A DNA stretch of 64,000 nt, taken from NCBI GenBank assembly GCA_946965045.2, contig OX337230.1:4305364-4369363 (forward strand), in the 5' to 3' direction. The notes under the pieces were generated by a model. It did no database searches and was not told the origin of the DNA. It saw only the letters and a program-made list of their open reading frames with translations. Source of the stretch: Epithemia pelagica. Taxonomy: Eukaryota; Bacillariophyta; Bacillariophyceae; Surirellales; Surirellaceae. Position numbers and translations under genes: made by a program. Shown in pieces: positions 41,104 through 51,445 of the stretch (position 1 is the stretch's first letter; each line of letters begins with the position of its first letter).

Positions 41104-43973
41104 TTATGATGTTTTCAACCCGGACGTCAATGCAAAGAGTGCTTCTAGTGTGGACACCCGGGCCCGTACATCTGCTCCATCCAGGTCATGACCACCACGA
41201 GGTTCAAAATGCATCAAGACATAAGGGGCTGTATTGACGGATTCTCTGGTTCGTAGTTGTCTCAACTTGTTACCGTAGACAAGTGAATGCCAAAATGGTA
41301 CGGATGCGTCATCCAGAGATGATATTAACAGAATACGGGGAACGTGATGGACAGAATCTGCAAGCGTCAATTCGTCGCTCCTCGGTTTCAAACTTGATAC
41401 GGGACAGAACGAGCGAATCAAATCGGCTGCACCATTATCGTTGTCGAGGAGCGGATTCCCAAACTCGTCCCAATCCTGTTGCGAGAGATGTAGGTCCTTA
41501 TTCTTCAACGTTTCCTCTACGTTCAAAAAGGCATTGGTCAAAATGGCTGCATCAAACAATTCTGGTGGACGATTCAGAGCACTAGCTACGACCATTCCCC
41601 CTGCCGAAAAGCCCTTGGCTGTAATCTGGATCCTCTCGTCTCGATGAAATATTGATCCATGTTTGTCACCACAGTCATTGGTTCGAATGGCTTGAGCACA
41701 GGCAATCAAGTCCTCAATGGCATTGGGTTTGTTCGTTCGACGGCCTTGTTCGTGCCAGGATTGTCCCAATTCGCCACCACCACGAACATGCGCAAAGGCG
41801 AGTACCAAACCCCGATCTAGCAAGGGTTGCCAGGTGGGATTGTAGGTCAGGTCTAGAGACACGCCATAACAACCATAGGCGGTCAACAATACGGGTGTCG
41901 GTGAAGTCGTGCTGGGTGGGTCCTTTGTCCAGTCTCGTTGCTTCCGGATCAAGGTCAAGGGAACAAGAACACCATCGTGACTGGGAACCAGGACACGCTT
42001 TTGCAACATGCACGGATTCTTGTTGTCGGTTTCAGTACGGGGAGTAGTTTGGCCAGATTTGGATCCATGAATCCTTGACTCGTTGTTGGGGGGAGGATAT
42101 TCGTGCACCTGTCGAGAGGGGACGTGGCATTGAAAGATGCGTTTTCTTTGGACTGGACTTTGTACGGCAAACCAAAACGAATCCAAATGACTGCATCGAC
42201 TGTCGCCCACTGGAGAAATGACGCAACACTTCAAAGTCTGGTCGTTGGCCTTGTCGTCCTTGCTCACCCGTAGTAGGCTCGGCAATGGGACCGCCCATTC
42301 GTTCGAGTCGTCCAAATTTGACGACCGGAACAGGGAACGACCCGAAGTTGTGGGTGTCCGTCCACACTGGACTGCTCATACAAGACCACAAAGGTTTGGT
42401 AAATGTCCACTTGGACGAGTACGTACCCCACGGCTGCTGTCAAACAGGGCGCTTTTCGCAAAAACCAATCATGAGACAAGAGCAGTTCGGAGTAATGCGT
42501 GGTCCATACCGCCAACTCCTTGCTACCATCACCATGATTGGGAGCTACTACCCACACAGTGTTTGCGTCGTGGTCATTCTCCAAAGGTTCGACTTCATCA
42601 TAACTTGTGTCATCGTTCTTGTTCTTGTTGGTATTGATACTTGTACTGCGACGACCTACCGACGACGACGACAAAACCTCCACATGGTATCGAACCCATG
42701 CTTGTCGTGGTTGGACCATAATAGGCGGTTCCTCCAGGTCGGTCATCAAGTAGCACTGGTTCGAATCCAAGGTTTCTACCTGGAGTACCACCACTCCAGA
42801 AGCTTTGGTACCATATAGTTCCAGTCTGTGGGACAAGTCATGATCGTGATGAATCAATCGTGGGGGAGACGCCGTTACACTTTCCAGAGCTGGTGTTGTT
42901 GTAGTAGTTTTGGTGGTCCTGGTTGTCGTCACGGTACATCCATATACACCGTAAGGGCGATTGTCTTGGTACGGATTTGTCACAGTCCAGACCAGTTGGT
43001 ATTGTTTTCTACAGGACGAAGAAGCAGTGTCGTCATTGTCGTTTGGATTGCGAATCGGCCCGCAAAATTCCACCTGGCCTATACTGCTTTGTAGTGCGTC
43101 CATGTCCTCGTTCTGGTCCGAAGTGTTGTTCTCTGCAGCATCAACCCGAGGATGGATGATACGATGATAGATATCGCTACCAATAGGATGCACCCATAAT
43201 TCAGTGGTGGTTGTTGTAGCTTGTTGCGGTTCTGAGTCTGACACTTGTACAAGATAGGCCACCATGGTTTCGTCGGCGGACACCACGACACTTTGTGGAA
43301 GTATGACCTGATTGCCATTGGGATGTTGTTGATGTTGATATCGTAGATCCAAGACCGTTTCCATGTTGTCAGGATTGCTTTTGTTGTTCTGATGGTGGCC
43401 GTTCTTGGTGCCCCTTTCGGGTGATTCCAAAGTCTCGGTGTCGGTGGGCCATCGTTGATAGACAGATCCATGCGTTTCGGCGGCTGCTGGTGGATGATTC
43501 TTGTGGCTGATCCATTGGTACCAATACCTTCCACTGGGTCCCAAAAAGGGAGGAGGTGATTGTTGTGTTACAATCGATGTGTGTTGGTGTACGGCGTGTT
43601 GAATTTCGTGCTGAATGGAGGCAAACAGCGGGTGTGTCATCATTACACGAGCCGTTTGTTGCACTTCGTGACGGATCACAGTTTGAATAGAAGTGTCGCA
43701 GGAATCCACAGAGGAGTAGGGACGATGAAATTGTTTTCGATGGCCGGAATTCCAATTCAATTTGTCGAATGGCGAGGAGAAAGAGGTCGTCCTTTGGGTG
43801 GTGAAACTTCGGAGAGACGTAAAATCGTCAAGTCCAGAGATCGTGGTCGTTCGCCTTGCCAGTCTCGAGGCAAATTTCTTGGACCACAACAACAAGTAGT
43901 AGTGCTTTTCACATGATCTCAATACCGACCAGGAACAGCGTCCACCACTGTAGCACAACGACGACGAAAACAT
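41104..43973 (-). pseudogene. Oligopeptidase B-like serine protease, frameshifted
   Basis: S9 prolyl oligopeptidase family, oligopeptidase B branch (cuts short peptides after basic residues). ATG 43973 (MFSSSLCYSGG) opens a frame with an N-terminal stretch that could be an organelle presequence, then the propeller domain (SADETMVAYLVQ, PQLRVVPC). The frame breaks near 42320-42340 and continues in another frame to 41104 with the hydrolase domain: YGCYGVSLDLTYNP, AFAHVRGGGELG, nucleophile GFSAGG, Asp in SSLDDASVPFWH and His in RGGHDLDG. All three catalytic residues are present, and similarity runs across the break with no plausible intron. So it is either a single-base deletion in a young pseudogene or an assembly error. 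Confidence 0.8.
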
Positions 43974-44956
43974 TCTGCTCCTGTACACGACGTCCTTGTC
44001 AAAGGGGCTCCACCATGAGCACAGCACCACAATGGCTCCAGACGCTGAGTTAATCTGTAGAAAAACTCTTTCTTTCACAATCAAAAAGTGTGTGGTTCTC
44101 TGTGGTGAGGATATTCTGTTGGTTGGATCCCCGTCGTCACTTCCTTCCAATCATGCAATACGGAAATCTCTTACTTGGTGGGGGGCTGGCATACCTTTCG
44201 AGCGACCGGAAACGCCAATGGCGGCTCCCGACAACCTTGTGGAACAAGTCTCTACTGACGAGTCTCTTCTTGGAGAAGCTTTTGTTTTATGATGGTTCCA
44301 AAGATAACAACATGCGGTTGCGCCGGTTGCCGGGCTCATTGGGTCTGAAATTGATGGACCGCATGATCACTATACTGCAACGCATGAATATAAAAAATGG
44401 CGCATGATCTAGATAATGCGGCGAATTATCATAGAAATGCGCTTGCCCATTTTTCCACAAAATCATGATAATAATCAGAAGCATAATAGAAATACGGCGC
44501 AGGATCATAAACATGCGCTTGCCCTGATTTTCAGGACCAATCCTGAAGATTCGCACTCGCCCTCGCATCTCGCAAGCTCAAAAGTTATTTCGAAATTCGA
44601 ACCAAACAAGCGCAAGCTATGTATGCTACTCCTAAGTACTCCTAGAGTAGGTAGTTAGGAGCTGCCTAGCATAGAGCATAGATCATTCCAAGAAAAGACG
44701 ACGACAAAGCACCACAATCATTCATTCTTTTTGCCTTTGTGTTCGTGGTCTCATGAAGCTCCAAGGATACTGAATGATCACAGCAGAAGTACTTGCCGAA
44801 GTCACAGGATGATCTACCTTTTAAGAAAATGCTACGTATCCGAAAGAGCGATTTCAACGACATGCGAGAGTTGGTCCAGCAAGAAGTGCCTCTAGGAGGT
44901 GAGATTTGGTCCAGCAAGAAGTGCTTCTAGGAGATGATTGTGCACCACGGAAATTC
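43974..44956. other. Gene-free interval with short direct repeats
   Basis: 44330-44530 has loosely repeated CATGATC / AATGCGGCG / CATGCGCTTGCCC blocks. 44873-44935 contains a direct repeat of about 34 bases (TTGGTCCAGCAAGAAGTGC then CTCTAGGAGG or TTCTAGGAGA). No gene recognised. Confidence 0.55.
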
Positions 44957-47224
44957 TCACGTGGATGTTTCATCCTGTTCGTTCGTTGGTGGAAAGATGG
45001 AAAGAGGCTTGTGTGATGATGAATGTTGCGTTGGATGATGATGCTGCTGCAACCGGCTCGTCAATGTCTCGACTTGATGTTGGAGATCCAACACTTGTTG
45101 TCGCAGTCGAGTGACTTCGTCCGTTGTGGCTGTTGCTTCGTCTTTTGTATCGGGTGTCCCAGCAAGCTCTGCCCTCAGTGACGACATGTCCAACGGAGCG
45201 CCCGAAGAAAGACTGTGGCCCACACCCAAGAATTGCACCGGAGAAGGAATATCGTCGTCGTCCGTCAACGTTACAGACTGTCGCAGGTGTCCTCCATCCA
45301 TGGGATCGCTGGCCTTGAATAGCGGACCAACGTGTTTTTCATAGCGATCAATGCGCATGGATGCCACTTCACGATCGACACCCAAAAAGGAGGTAATCTT
45401 CATGAACATGTGTTTTTCTCGGCCCGTGCTTTTCTCGCCATTCAAGTGGATCAACTCCATTAGGGCAAAGGCAATGACGGCGCGAAAGTCATCGTGAATC
45501 AATCGACCACGTTTCAGTCCTTCCAAATAACGAAACTCCTCCGGATTTGGCCGAATGGCATCCACAACTTGTTCCAGCATCGTGTCGTCCAAGGGAACTT
45601 GATAGACGAGTTCGTATTCGGCCGCAATGGCTTGTCGCATGCGCGTACTCAGGCCTTCCTCGGTCGACAGCGCGACATGAACCATGGCACCGACAAAGAG
45701 TTGACTCAATTCTTGATTCCAGGAATCTCCAATTCGAATGGCCAAGGCATATTGCGACAAGTCACGGCGGAGCTTTTTGGTTCCATTGTTTCGAGGATCA
45801 ATCTTGGCGGCATTATTGCCGGATCGCAGCGGTTCAAAAATGTGGAGTCGATAGGACCGTACCAGTGCCTTGGAAAACTCCAGTCCCCGGACTGAGTTGC
45901 CCTTGTCATTGAGACGCGGCGAAAAGGTGGCATAGCCCAGCACATTGGGAACAATGACCATGAGAGCTCCACTGACCCCGCTCTTGGCCGGCAAGCCCAC
46001 TTCCACGGCAAATCGTCCCGCTTGATCGTACATTCCACACGTCATGGTTTCTGCCAAGACATGTCGGACCACCTCGGGAGGAAAAACGACTTGTCGTGTC
46101 AAGGGACACACACCGCCATTGGCAAAGGTGGCAGCCGCCACAGACAAGGCTTGGACCGTCATTTCAATGGAACAACAGCCCAAATACACATTCAACATTT
46201 TGTGTATATCCACATTGCGAGGAAGCCCCCGGCGACCCTTGAGATTGTAGGCAATGGCAATGTTGTTGTAGGCCGTTTCCCGTTCCGACTCAAAGGTTTC
46301 TTGCGAAAACCCAATTTCACCATCTTGACCACACAATTGATACCACGTAGTTCGAATCTTGTTGACACAGTCCATCCATGTGGTAGTTTCATCCTCCTCC
46401 TCATCGTCATTGCCAAACTGGGAAGTGAACAAGCCCGCCGCCATAATGGCACCCGAGTTGACACTGGCGTTGAAGGGTCGATTGGTTCCGACTTCCAAAT
46501 CTTGTGTATTAAAGGGTCGTCCGGCTGGTTCTGTACTGATCCACTCGTCCACCTCATCTTCACCTTCCTGTTGCAAACACAAGGCATAGGTAACTGGCTT
46601 GCTGACCGATTGAATGGAAAAGGCATGAGTGGCATCGTGGCCATCTCCAAACCAACAGCGCTGACCATCGACCGTACAAAAGGCGGCCGCCCATCGTTCG
46701 GGATTGGCATTCTTCAACACGTCAATATATTGTGCCGTCTGACCGGTTGTAAAGGGTCGTGCCTTTTCAAAATGGTAGGCCATGTCGGCGGTAAAGGACT
46801 TCCAATCTGGAATGACCAATTCTTCACTGAATGCGGCCACCAACAAGAGTGCTTCCGGTGCAATCCATTGCACAAAGTCGTCACTGTTCAAAGGCACTTG
46901 ACGAATCGCCTCTTGTTCCTGGACCGTCGGTAAAGGAGGAGGACAATTCTGTGGCAAGGATGTCGAGGATTCAGTTTCTGGACGAGTAGTAGGCTCTATC
47001 GTCGGCAATCCAGCCATTTGCCAGGCCACTTGTCGAAGGGTTTCGAATCGAGCATCTCTCCAAAAGAACAAGCCTTCTTCTTGCAAGGAATCAATGACAT
47101 GTCCAATTGTCAAGTCATGAATGCTGTGGCAAATGCGTCGTTCATGGACCAAGTGATGATAGACCAGCTTGAGAGGCGACGTCGTCGTTGTATCATTCTC
47201 GGCTGCTGTTTCACGTTGCGCCAT
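44957..47224 (-). CDS. Glutaminase
   Basis: Glutaminase of the beta-lactamase-like fold (glutamine to glutamate plus ammonia). 755 residues, single exon, from ATG 47224 (MAQRETAAENDTTTTSPLKL). The catalytic Ser-x-x-Lys is FSIQSVSKP at about 204. RPFNASVNSGAI (about 252), an ERETAYNN segment, a CSIEMT segment and LPAKSGVSGA near 420 follow the family pattern. The N-terminal 100 residues hold an EF-hand-like or helical region (LVHERRICHSIHDL). After about 480 the protein continues beyond the bacterial length with a STAS-like or helical region and ends with a heptad coiled coil (about 690-725, VTRLRQQVLDLQHQVETL). Eukaryotic glutaminases have comparable long tails. No obvious transit peptide. 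Confidence 0.88.
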   Translation of the reverse strand: MAQRETAAENDTTTTSPLKLVYHHLVHERRICHSIHDLTIGHVIDSLQEEGLFFWRDARFETLRQVAWQMAGLPTIEPTTRPETESSTSLPQNCPPPLPTVQEQEAIRQVPLNSDDFVQWIAPEALLLVAAFSEELVIPDWKSFTADMAYHFEKARPFTTGQTAQYIDVLKNANPERWAAAFCTVDGQRCWFGDGHDATHAFSIQSVSKPVTYALCLQQEGEDEVDEWISTEPAGRPFNTQDLEVGTNRPFNASVNSGAIMAAGLFTSQFGNDDEEEDETTTWMDCVNKIRTTWYQLCGQDGEIGFSQETFESERETAYNNIAIAYNLKGRRGLPRNVDIHKMLNVYLGCCSIEMTVQALSVAAATFANGGVCPLTRQVVFPPEVVRHVLAETMTCGMYDQAGRFAVEVGLPAKSGVSGALMVIVPNVLGYATFSPRLNDKGNSVRGLEFSKALVRSYRLHIFEPLRSGNNAAKIDPRNNGTKKLRRDLSQYALAIRIGDSWNQELSQLFVGAMVHVALSTEEGLSTRMRQAIAAEYELVYQVPLDDTMLEQVVDAIRPNPEEFRYLEGLKRGRLIHDDFRAVIAFALMELIHLNGEKSTGREKHMFMKITSFLGVDREVASMRIDRYEKHVGPLFKASDPMDGGHLRQSVTLTDDDDIPSPVQFLGVGHSLSSGAPLDMSSLRAELAGTPDTKDEATATTDEVTRLRQQVLDLQHQVETLTSRLQQHHHPTQHSSSHKPLSIFPPTNEQDETST

Positions 47225-48370
47225 GGTGGTGACTGCTCAAGCTCCCAACTTGTTTCAACAAGTTACACTCCTGCTTTTGCTTTGTATTGTCGTTGCTAGA
47301 TGTTTGTGTTGCTGGCCCGAACCCTTCCACGAACGACGGCAGGACGCCATGGTCGTCGGTCCAAAGATTTCTTTTTCCCTCCGCGAATCTTTTTTCTCGG
47401 TCGTCGTCGTACGTCTTGAATGACACACGTGACAGCAGGGGTACGCTGGTTGTTCTTTGGTCATTCCAATTCCAACCAACACACGGACACTCGGTAGCTC
47501 CATCCAACACAGAGAACACGTACGCACTCCGTATCACCAACCACCATCGATCAGCCTTCAGAATCCACCAATCATCCGCATCGCTCGCTGCTCAATTCTC
47601 ACACAGACAGTTCGTTCGGCTGGGACAGCGACACGGTAGTGTCTCGAGGGCAGCTTGTGTTTTTGTGTCTTTGAGACCCTGCCATGAAAGGGCTCGTGGT
47701 GTGTTGGTCGGGAAAGGATGCAATGACGCAAGTACCGTGTCACAGGGACGGAATGCCTTCTCGTACATTCGCTTGAAAGGCCCGCCACAGTACCCGAGAC
47801 AGTACCGGGAACGGTACTCAAAGCGTTTTTGCAGACTGGGCTATTCGTGGCATTCTACTGATTCGGTGTAGAGTCCCATCCTCGTCACCATCCCACGTGG
47901 TTGCGTGGAATCCTTGTGTTCTCCCCAGCTGCCTGTGGATTGCGTAGGTTGTCTACCAGTGACGTCATGAGATGTCAGCGATGAGGCCACGTCGTCTCAC
48001 GCTACAATACTACGAGAGAATACCGTTCGAGTTTTTTGGGGAGGATTAGTACGAGATACCAGTACCACCACGTTGTGGTTTCTCATCCTGGTCGTTGCTG
48101 TTCGAAACTCTCGTTGGTGGTTGGTGGTCGTTGGTTTGACAGTTGCTGGGCCGTGTGAGTTACATAGCGAGTGCGTGACAGTCTTTTTCGAAACAACTCG
48201 CACAAAAGACCAAACTTGTGTTGTTGTCGTCATTCTCTCTCATCTGTTTTTTGAGTTTGCCTTGCAGTGTCTTTTCGTTGTTGCGGCCTCGAATCTCTCT
48301 CTCTTCACAATCTTGTTGAATTGTCTCCTGTCGTTTGAATTGGATTGACCTTCCCAAACCGAATCGCACC
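47225..48370. other. Divergent intergenic region
   Basis: 1.1 kb between the glutaminase (minus) and the Gly/Tyr-rich gene (plus), so both promoters should lie here. A frame from about 47290 to 47870 has no recognisable content and no ATG context of note. CT-rich sequence just before 48371 fits a 5' leader. Confidence 0.55.
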
Positions 48371-48955
48371 ATGTTCAAGCTTTCTTTGATTGCCATCTTT
48401 TTGCTCAGTTTGATCCACCATGTCGCTTCGTACGGCTTGATGGTGGCCCCTGATATCGACCAAAAGCGTCGTACTCGCGTCCATCCCTACTCGGATGAAT
48501 TCTACCGTTACGGTGGCGGCTACTACGACAACTACGCCTACTCGCCCCGTCGTTTGGGCTGGGGCGACGACTACGGCTACGGCGTCTACAACAATTACTA
48601 CGGCAACAACCGCCGATTGGGATGGAACCGTGACTACTATGGCGGCGGCTATGGTGGATACGGAGGATATGGCGGTTATGGTGGATATGGCGGCGGCTAT
48701 GGTCGTTACGGACGTGGCTACTATGGCAACCGTCGTTTGGGATGGGACCGTGATTACTATGGCGGATACGGAGGATATGGTGGATACGGCGGCTATGGCG
48801 GATACGGATCCAACTACTACTACAATCCCTACACCTACTCCAACAGCGGCTGGGGAAACTCCAAGTACACCTACAATGAGCGAACGGGAACTTTTGGATA
48901 CACTCCCTACTCCACCGACTACCATGAGGGTGGCTACTACGGCAACTACTATTGA
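48371..48955 (+). CDS. Secreted Gly/Tyr-rich repeat protein
   Basis: 194 residues from ATG 48371 (MFKLSLIAIFLLSLIHHVAS), which is a clear signal peptide. The mature part is dominated by Gly and Tyr in GGYGGYGGYG runs. The motif RRLGW followed by a DY-containing segment recurs three times (about residues 56, 78 and 122: RRLGWGDDYGYG, RRLGWNRDYYGG, RRLGWDRDYYGG). No cysteines were noticed in the mature region and no enzyme motif. Composition resembles structural wall, adhesive or mineral-associated proteins in other organisms; a frustule or extracellular-matrix role in a diatom is an inference only. I do not recognise a named family. Confidence 0.8.
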   Translation: MFKLSLIAIFLLSLIHHVASYGLMVAPDIDQKRRTRVHPYSDEFYRYGGGYYDNYAYSPRRLGWGDDYGYGVYNNYYGNNRRLGWNRDYYGGGYGGYGGYGGYGGYGGGYGRYGRGYYGNRRLGWDRDYYGGYGGYGGYGGYGGYGSNYYYNPYTYSNSGWGNSKYTYNERTGTFGYTPYSTDYHEGGYYGNYY

Positions 48956-49498
48956 GAACAACAAGAAGATGCTGTGGGGAAACACGATGCGTCGTGATGG
49001 AACAGGAACACCAAGGGTGGACGATCCATATGCTGCTTTACCTCCTCCTCAAGTCCTCAAGATGATCAGATGGATACGACGGGCTGTGCCTACATGTTTT
49101 GGAGCTCTTTCACTTTATTATTATATATAGTACTTTTACCAAGAATAGCAACTGTGATGTATAATCTCCCTTGTCTTCTCTAGTAGAGAACTGCGAACGG
49201 CATAATGGATGGCAAACCCAGCCTCTCGTATCGCCATGGAAGAGAACATCATGGTTGGTCAACGAAAAAGTCGTCGAACATCACACCATGTTCTCATGAT
49301 GGGTTTGAATTCACCACAACGTACGATGGTCAGACACGACAGAACGCGGAACTGCGCCAGGATTGTCGCTGGGGCGTGCGTCACGCGCTTCGCTTGACAC
49401 GTCTCTCGACAGACACAGCGACAGAAGAATCTTGAAGATCTTCTTTTCCTGTCAACACCATGCTACAATGATCACATGGTCCATTCCGATTTGGATGC
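48956..49498. other. Intergenic spacer
   Basis: About 540 bases with no supported gene; presumably the 3' end of the Gly/Tyr-rich gene and the promoter of the EVE gene. Confidence 0.55.
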
Positions 49499-50353
49499 AT
49501 GTATCAGTTCCTGGCAATGACCATTGGTGGCTGTTGGTTGCTTACGGTTACAGCAGCAGGAAGATCAGTGCTTTGTTGTTTTCCGACAAAACCTCTTTCT
49601 TTCACCGCCTGTTCACAGTTTCCTCGAGCACCTTTCCTGTCGCCTGCTGCCAAAAAGAGGACCCGATTCATCACTCGTCAAACATTTGCCATGCCAACGA
49701 CTCGAGCTGCAACGAAGCGAACACCGACCGACCCTTCCTCTCCAGAACCAGAACCACCACAAAAAAAGAACAAGCCAACGACGAATGAAGCGACCGAACC
49801 AACCGATTCGAAAACAGCTTCTGGTTGTTCGACAACAGGAACAACAAACTACTTTTTGCTCAAATCGGAACCAGATGAATTCTCCATTCATCAATTGGCC
49901 GACGCCCAACGGGAGGAATGGGATGGCGTTCGCAATTATGCGGCTCGCAATACTCTGCAATCCATGCGGGTGGGCGATCAGTGTTGGTTTTATCATTCGA
50001 GTTGTCCCACACCGGCCATTGTCGGCAAGTGTCGGATTGTCCGACAAGCCATTCCCGATGTCACGGCCTATCAAGATGTCAACCACAAGAATTATGATTC
50101 CAAATCCACCAAGGACAATTGTCGATGGGTCTCGGTTCTGGTCGAATTCGATTCCATGGCCCAAGTGCCACTGACACTCAAGGAACTCAAGCATCAGGCG
50201 ACACACCACAACAACTCCATTCTGGCCAATATGATGCTGCTGAAACGCAGTCGGCTCAGTGTCATGCCCATTACTCCAGCGGAATGGTCCGAACTGGAAG
50301 ACTTGATGAAACGCAAGGTCAATGGTGAGGACTTGTTGTCGTCGTCGAACTGA
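49499..50353 (+). CDS. EVE-domain protein (THYN1-like)
   Basis: EVE (PUA-like) domain protein, related to thymocyte nuclear protein 1; EVE domains bind modified bases in RNA or DNA. ATG 49499 gives 284 residues; an inner ATG at 49691 (MPTTRAATKR) gives 220. The longer form starts with a hydrophobic segment that could be an organelle or secretory signal. A Pro/Lys-rich nuclear-signal-like stretch (PEPPQKKNKP) precedes the domain. The domain runs from about residue 117 to the end: YFLLKSEPDEFS, WDGVRNYAARN, GDQCWFYHSSC, PAIVGKCRIV, ILANMMLLKRSRLSV. These match the family well and the length is normal. The choice of start is open. Confidence 0.88.
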   Translation: MYQFLAMTIGGCWLLTVTAAGRSVLCCFPTKPLSFTACSQFPRAPFLSPAAKKRTRFITRQTFAMPTTRAATKRTPTDPSSPEPEPPQKKNKPTTNEATEPTDSKTASGCSTTGTTNYFLLKSEPDEFSIHQLADAQREEWDGVRNYAARNTLQSMRVGDQCWFYHSSCPTPAIVGKCRIVRQAIPDVTAYQDVNHKNYDSKSTKDNCRWVSVLVEFDSMAQVPLTLKELKHQATHHNNSILANMMLLKRSRLSVMPITPAEWSELEDLMKRKVNGEDLLSSSN

Positions 50354-51445
50354 CCATTTTGCCTGCACAGTACTTGGAATTCTCTACCAGTAATGTCTGC
50401 GAAATCAAAGCGCGCTGTGACACGTGAGGAGTGGCTTCCAGAGCCTTGGGACCATAACGTTCTTCCTTGTCTACTACAAGACCAACAACAACCACAATGG
50501 GTTACCTTGAATGCCTCGCACACCAGCACCATGACAACAGGACGAGCGCATTCGTCAAACTCGTGTGCGATAAAACTGTTTCACGAGACGGTCTGCCAAT
50601 CCGGTACCTGCTACTCCTTCTAGGTACAGACAAGTTGCTATTAGTTGCTGTCCATCAAGTAACAGCAGCTTTCAAATATCTATTTAGCTTGAGCTTTCTT
50701 GGTTCGGACAAGTAACAACAAGTAAAGTAACAGCAAGTATAAAATGATTACACACTTTGGTGGATAGGATTATGCCGGGTCGTTCAAAAGAGCGCTTTGA
50801 TGATGGTTTGTTTCAAAGTCTGAGAGACATTATGTTGCCGCGTGTAGCACTGTTATCTTTTTTCGAAGTTGAATGGGCCTTGGAAATGGTCGTCCGTCAG
50901 GGAGTTCTCGTGTTCCGGAAGAAAGCGCTCGGGTTTCTGAAAATGGAAATTATGCCTCGTGGATTTTTCTCACAATATTCGTTAGAATCTTGACCATATT
51001 TTATGCCCGTCGGGTCAAAGCCCGCAGGTCGGACTTTTAGCTTTGTCGGGCTCGCGGATCATGCGCTTCGAATTTATTCTTCAGTGTACAAGCCCATTCG
51101 TGATTCGTGAATGTGAAAATAGATTTTTCGAGCCTTCCCACCTCCCAAAGTATTTTTTTGTCGACCAGTTTTGTAAAAACGATTTGAACGGGAACAAGAC
51201 GATTTTTGACAATATCCAAACCTTATCGGTACAACAGGATCCACTCGGGTACCGCAAGACACACCCCGACATGACCAGAGACTTTTGGCACGTCGAGCAA
51301 TAATCGCGACGAGAAAGCAACCACACCATGTTACAGCTGGGTCTGCTGTCGGTTCATGTTTTCTTGTTGATGTTGGCCTTTTGTGGAACTCTCGAACAGT
51401 GCCAAAGGAACCCCAACTCTCTCTTGAAGACCATTGATTTTGGAA
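50354..51445. other. Intergenic region
   Basis: 1.1 kb without a supported gene. Contains a short AGTAACA-type repeat at 50712-50740 and a small inverted motif near 51005-51040 (GCCCGTCGGG / AGCCCGCAGG). The promoter of the SLC44-like gene should lie at its right end. Confidence 0.5.

Noticed and set aside
42755-42780. tRNA B-box-like GGTTCGAATCC
   Set aside because: It is inside the oligopeptidase coding sequence, with no matching tRNA arms around it.
47287-47871. 194-codon plus-strand frame upstream of the Gly/Tyr gene
   Set aside because: Low-information composition, no motif, no ATG context, and partly antisense to the glutaminase leader.
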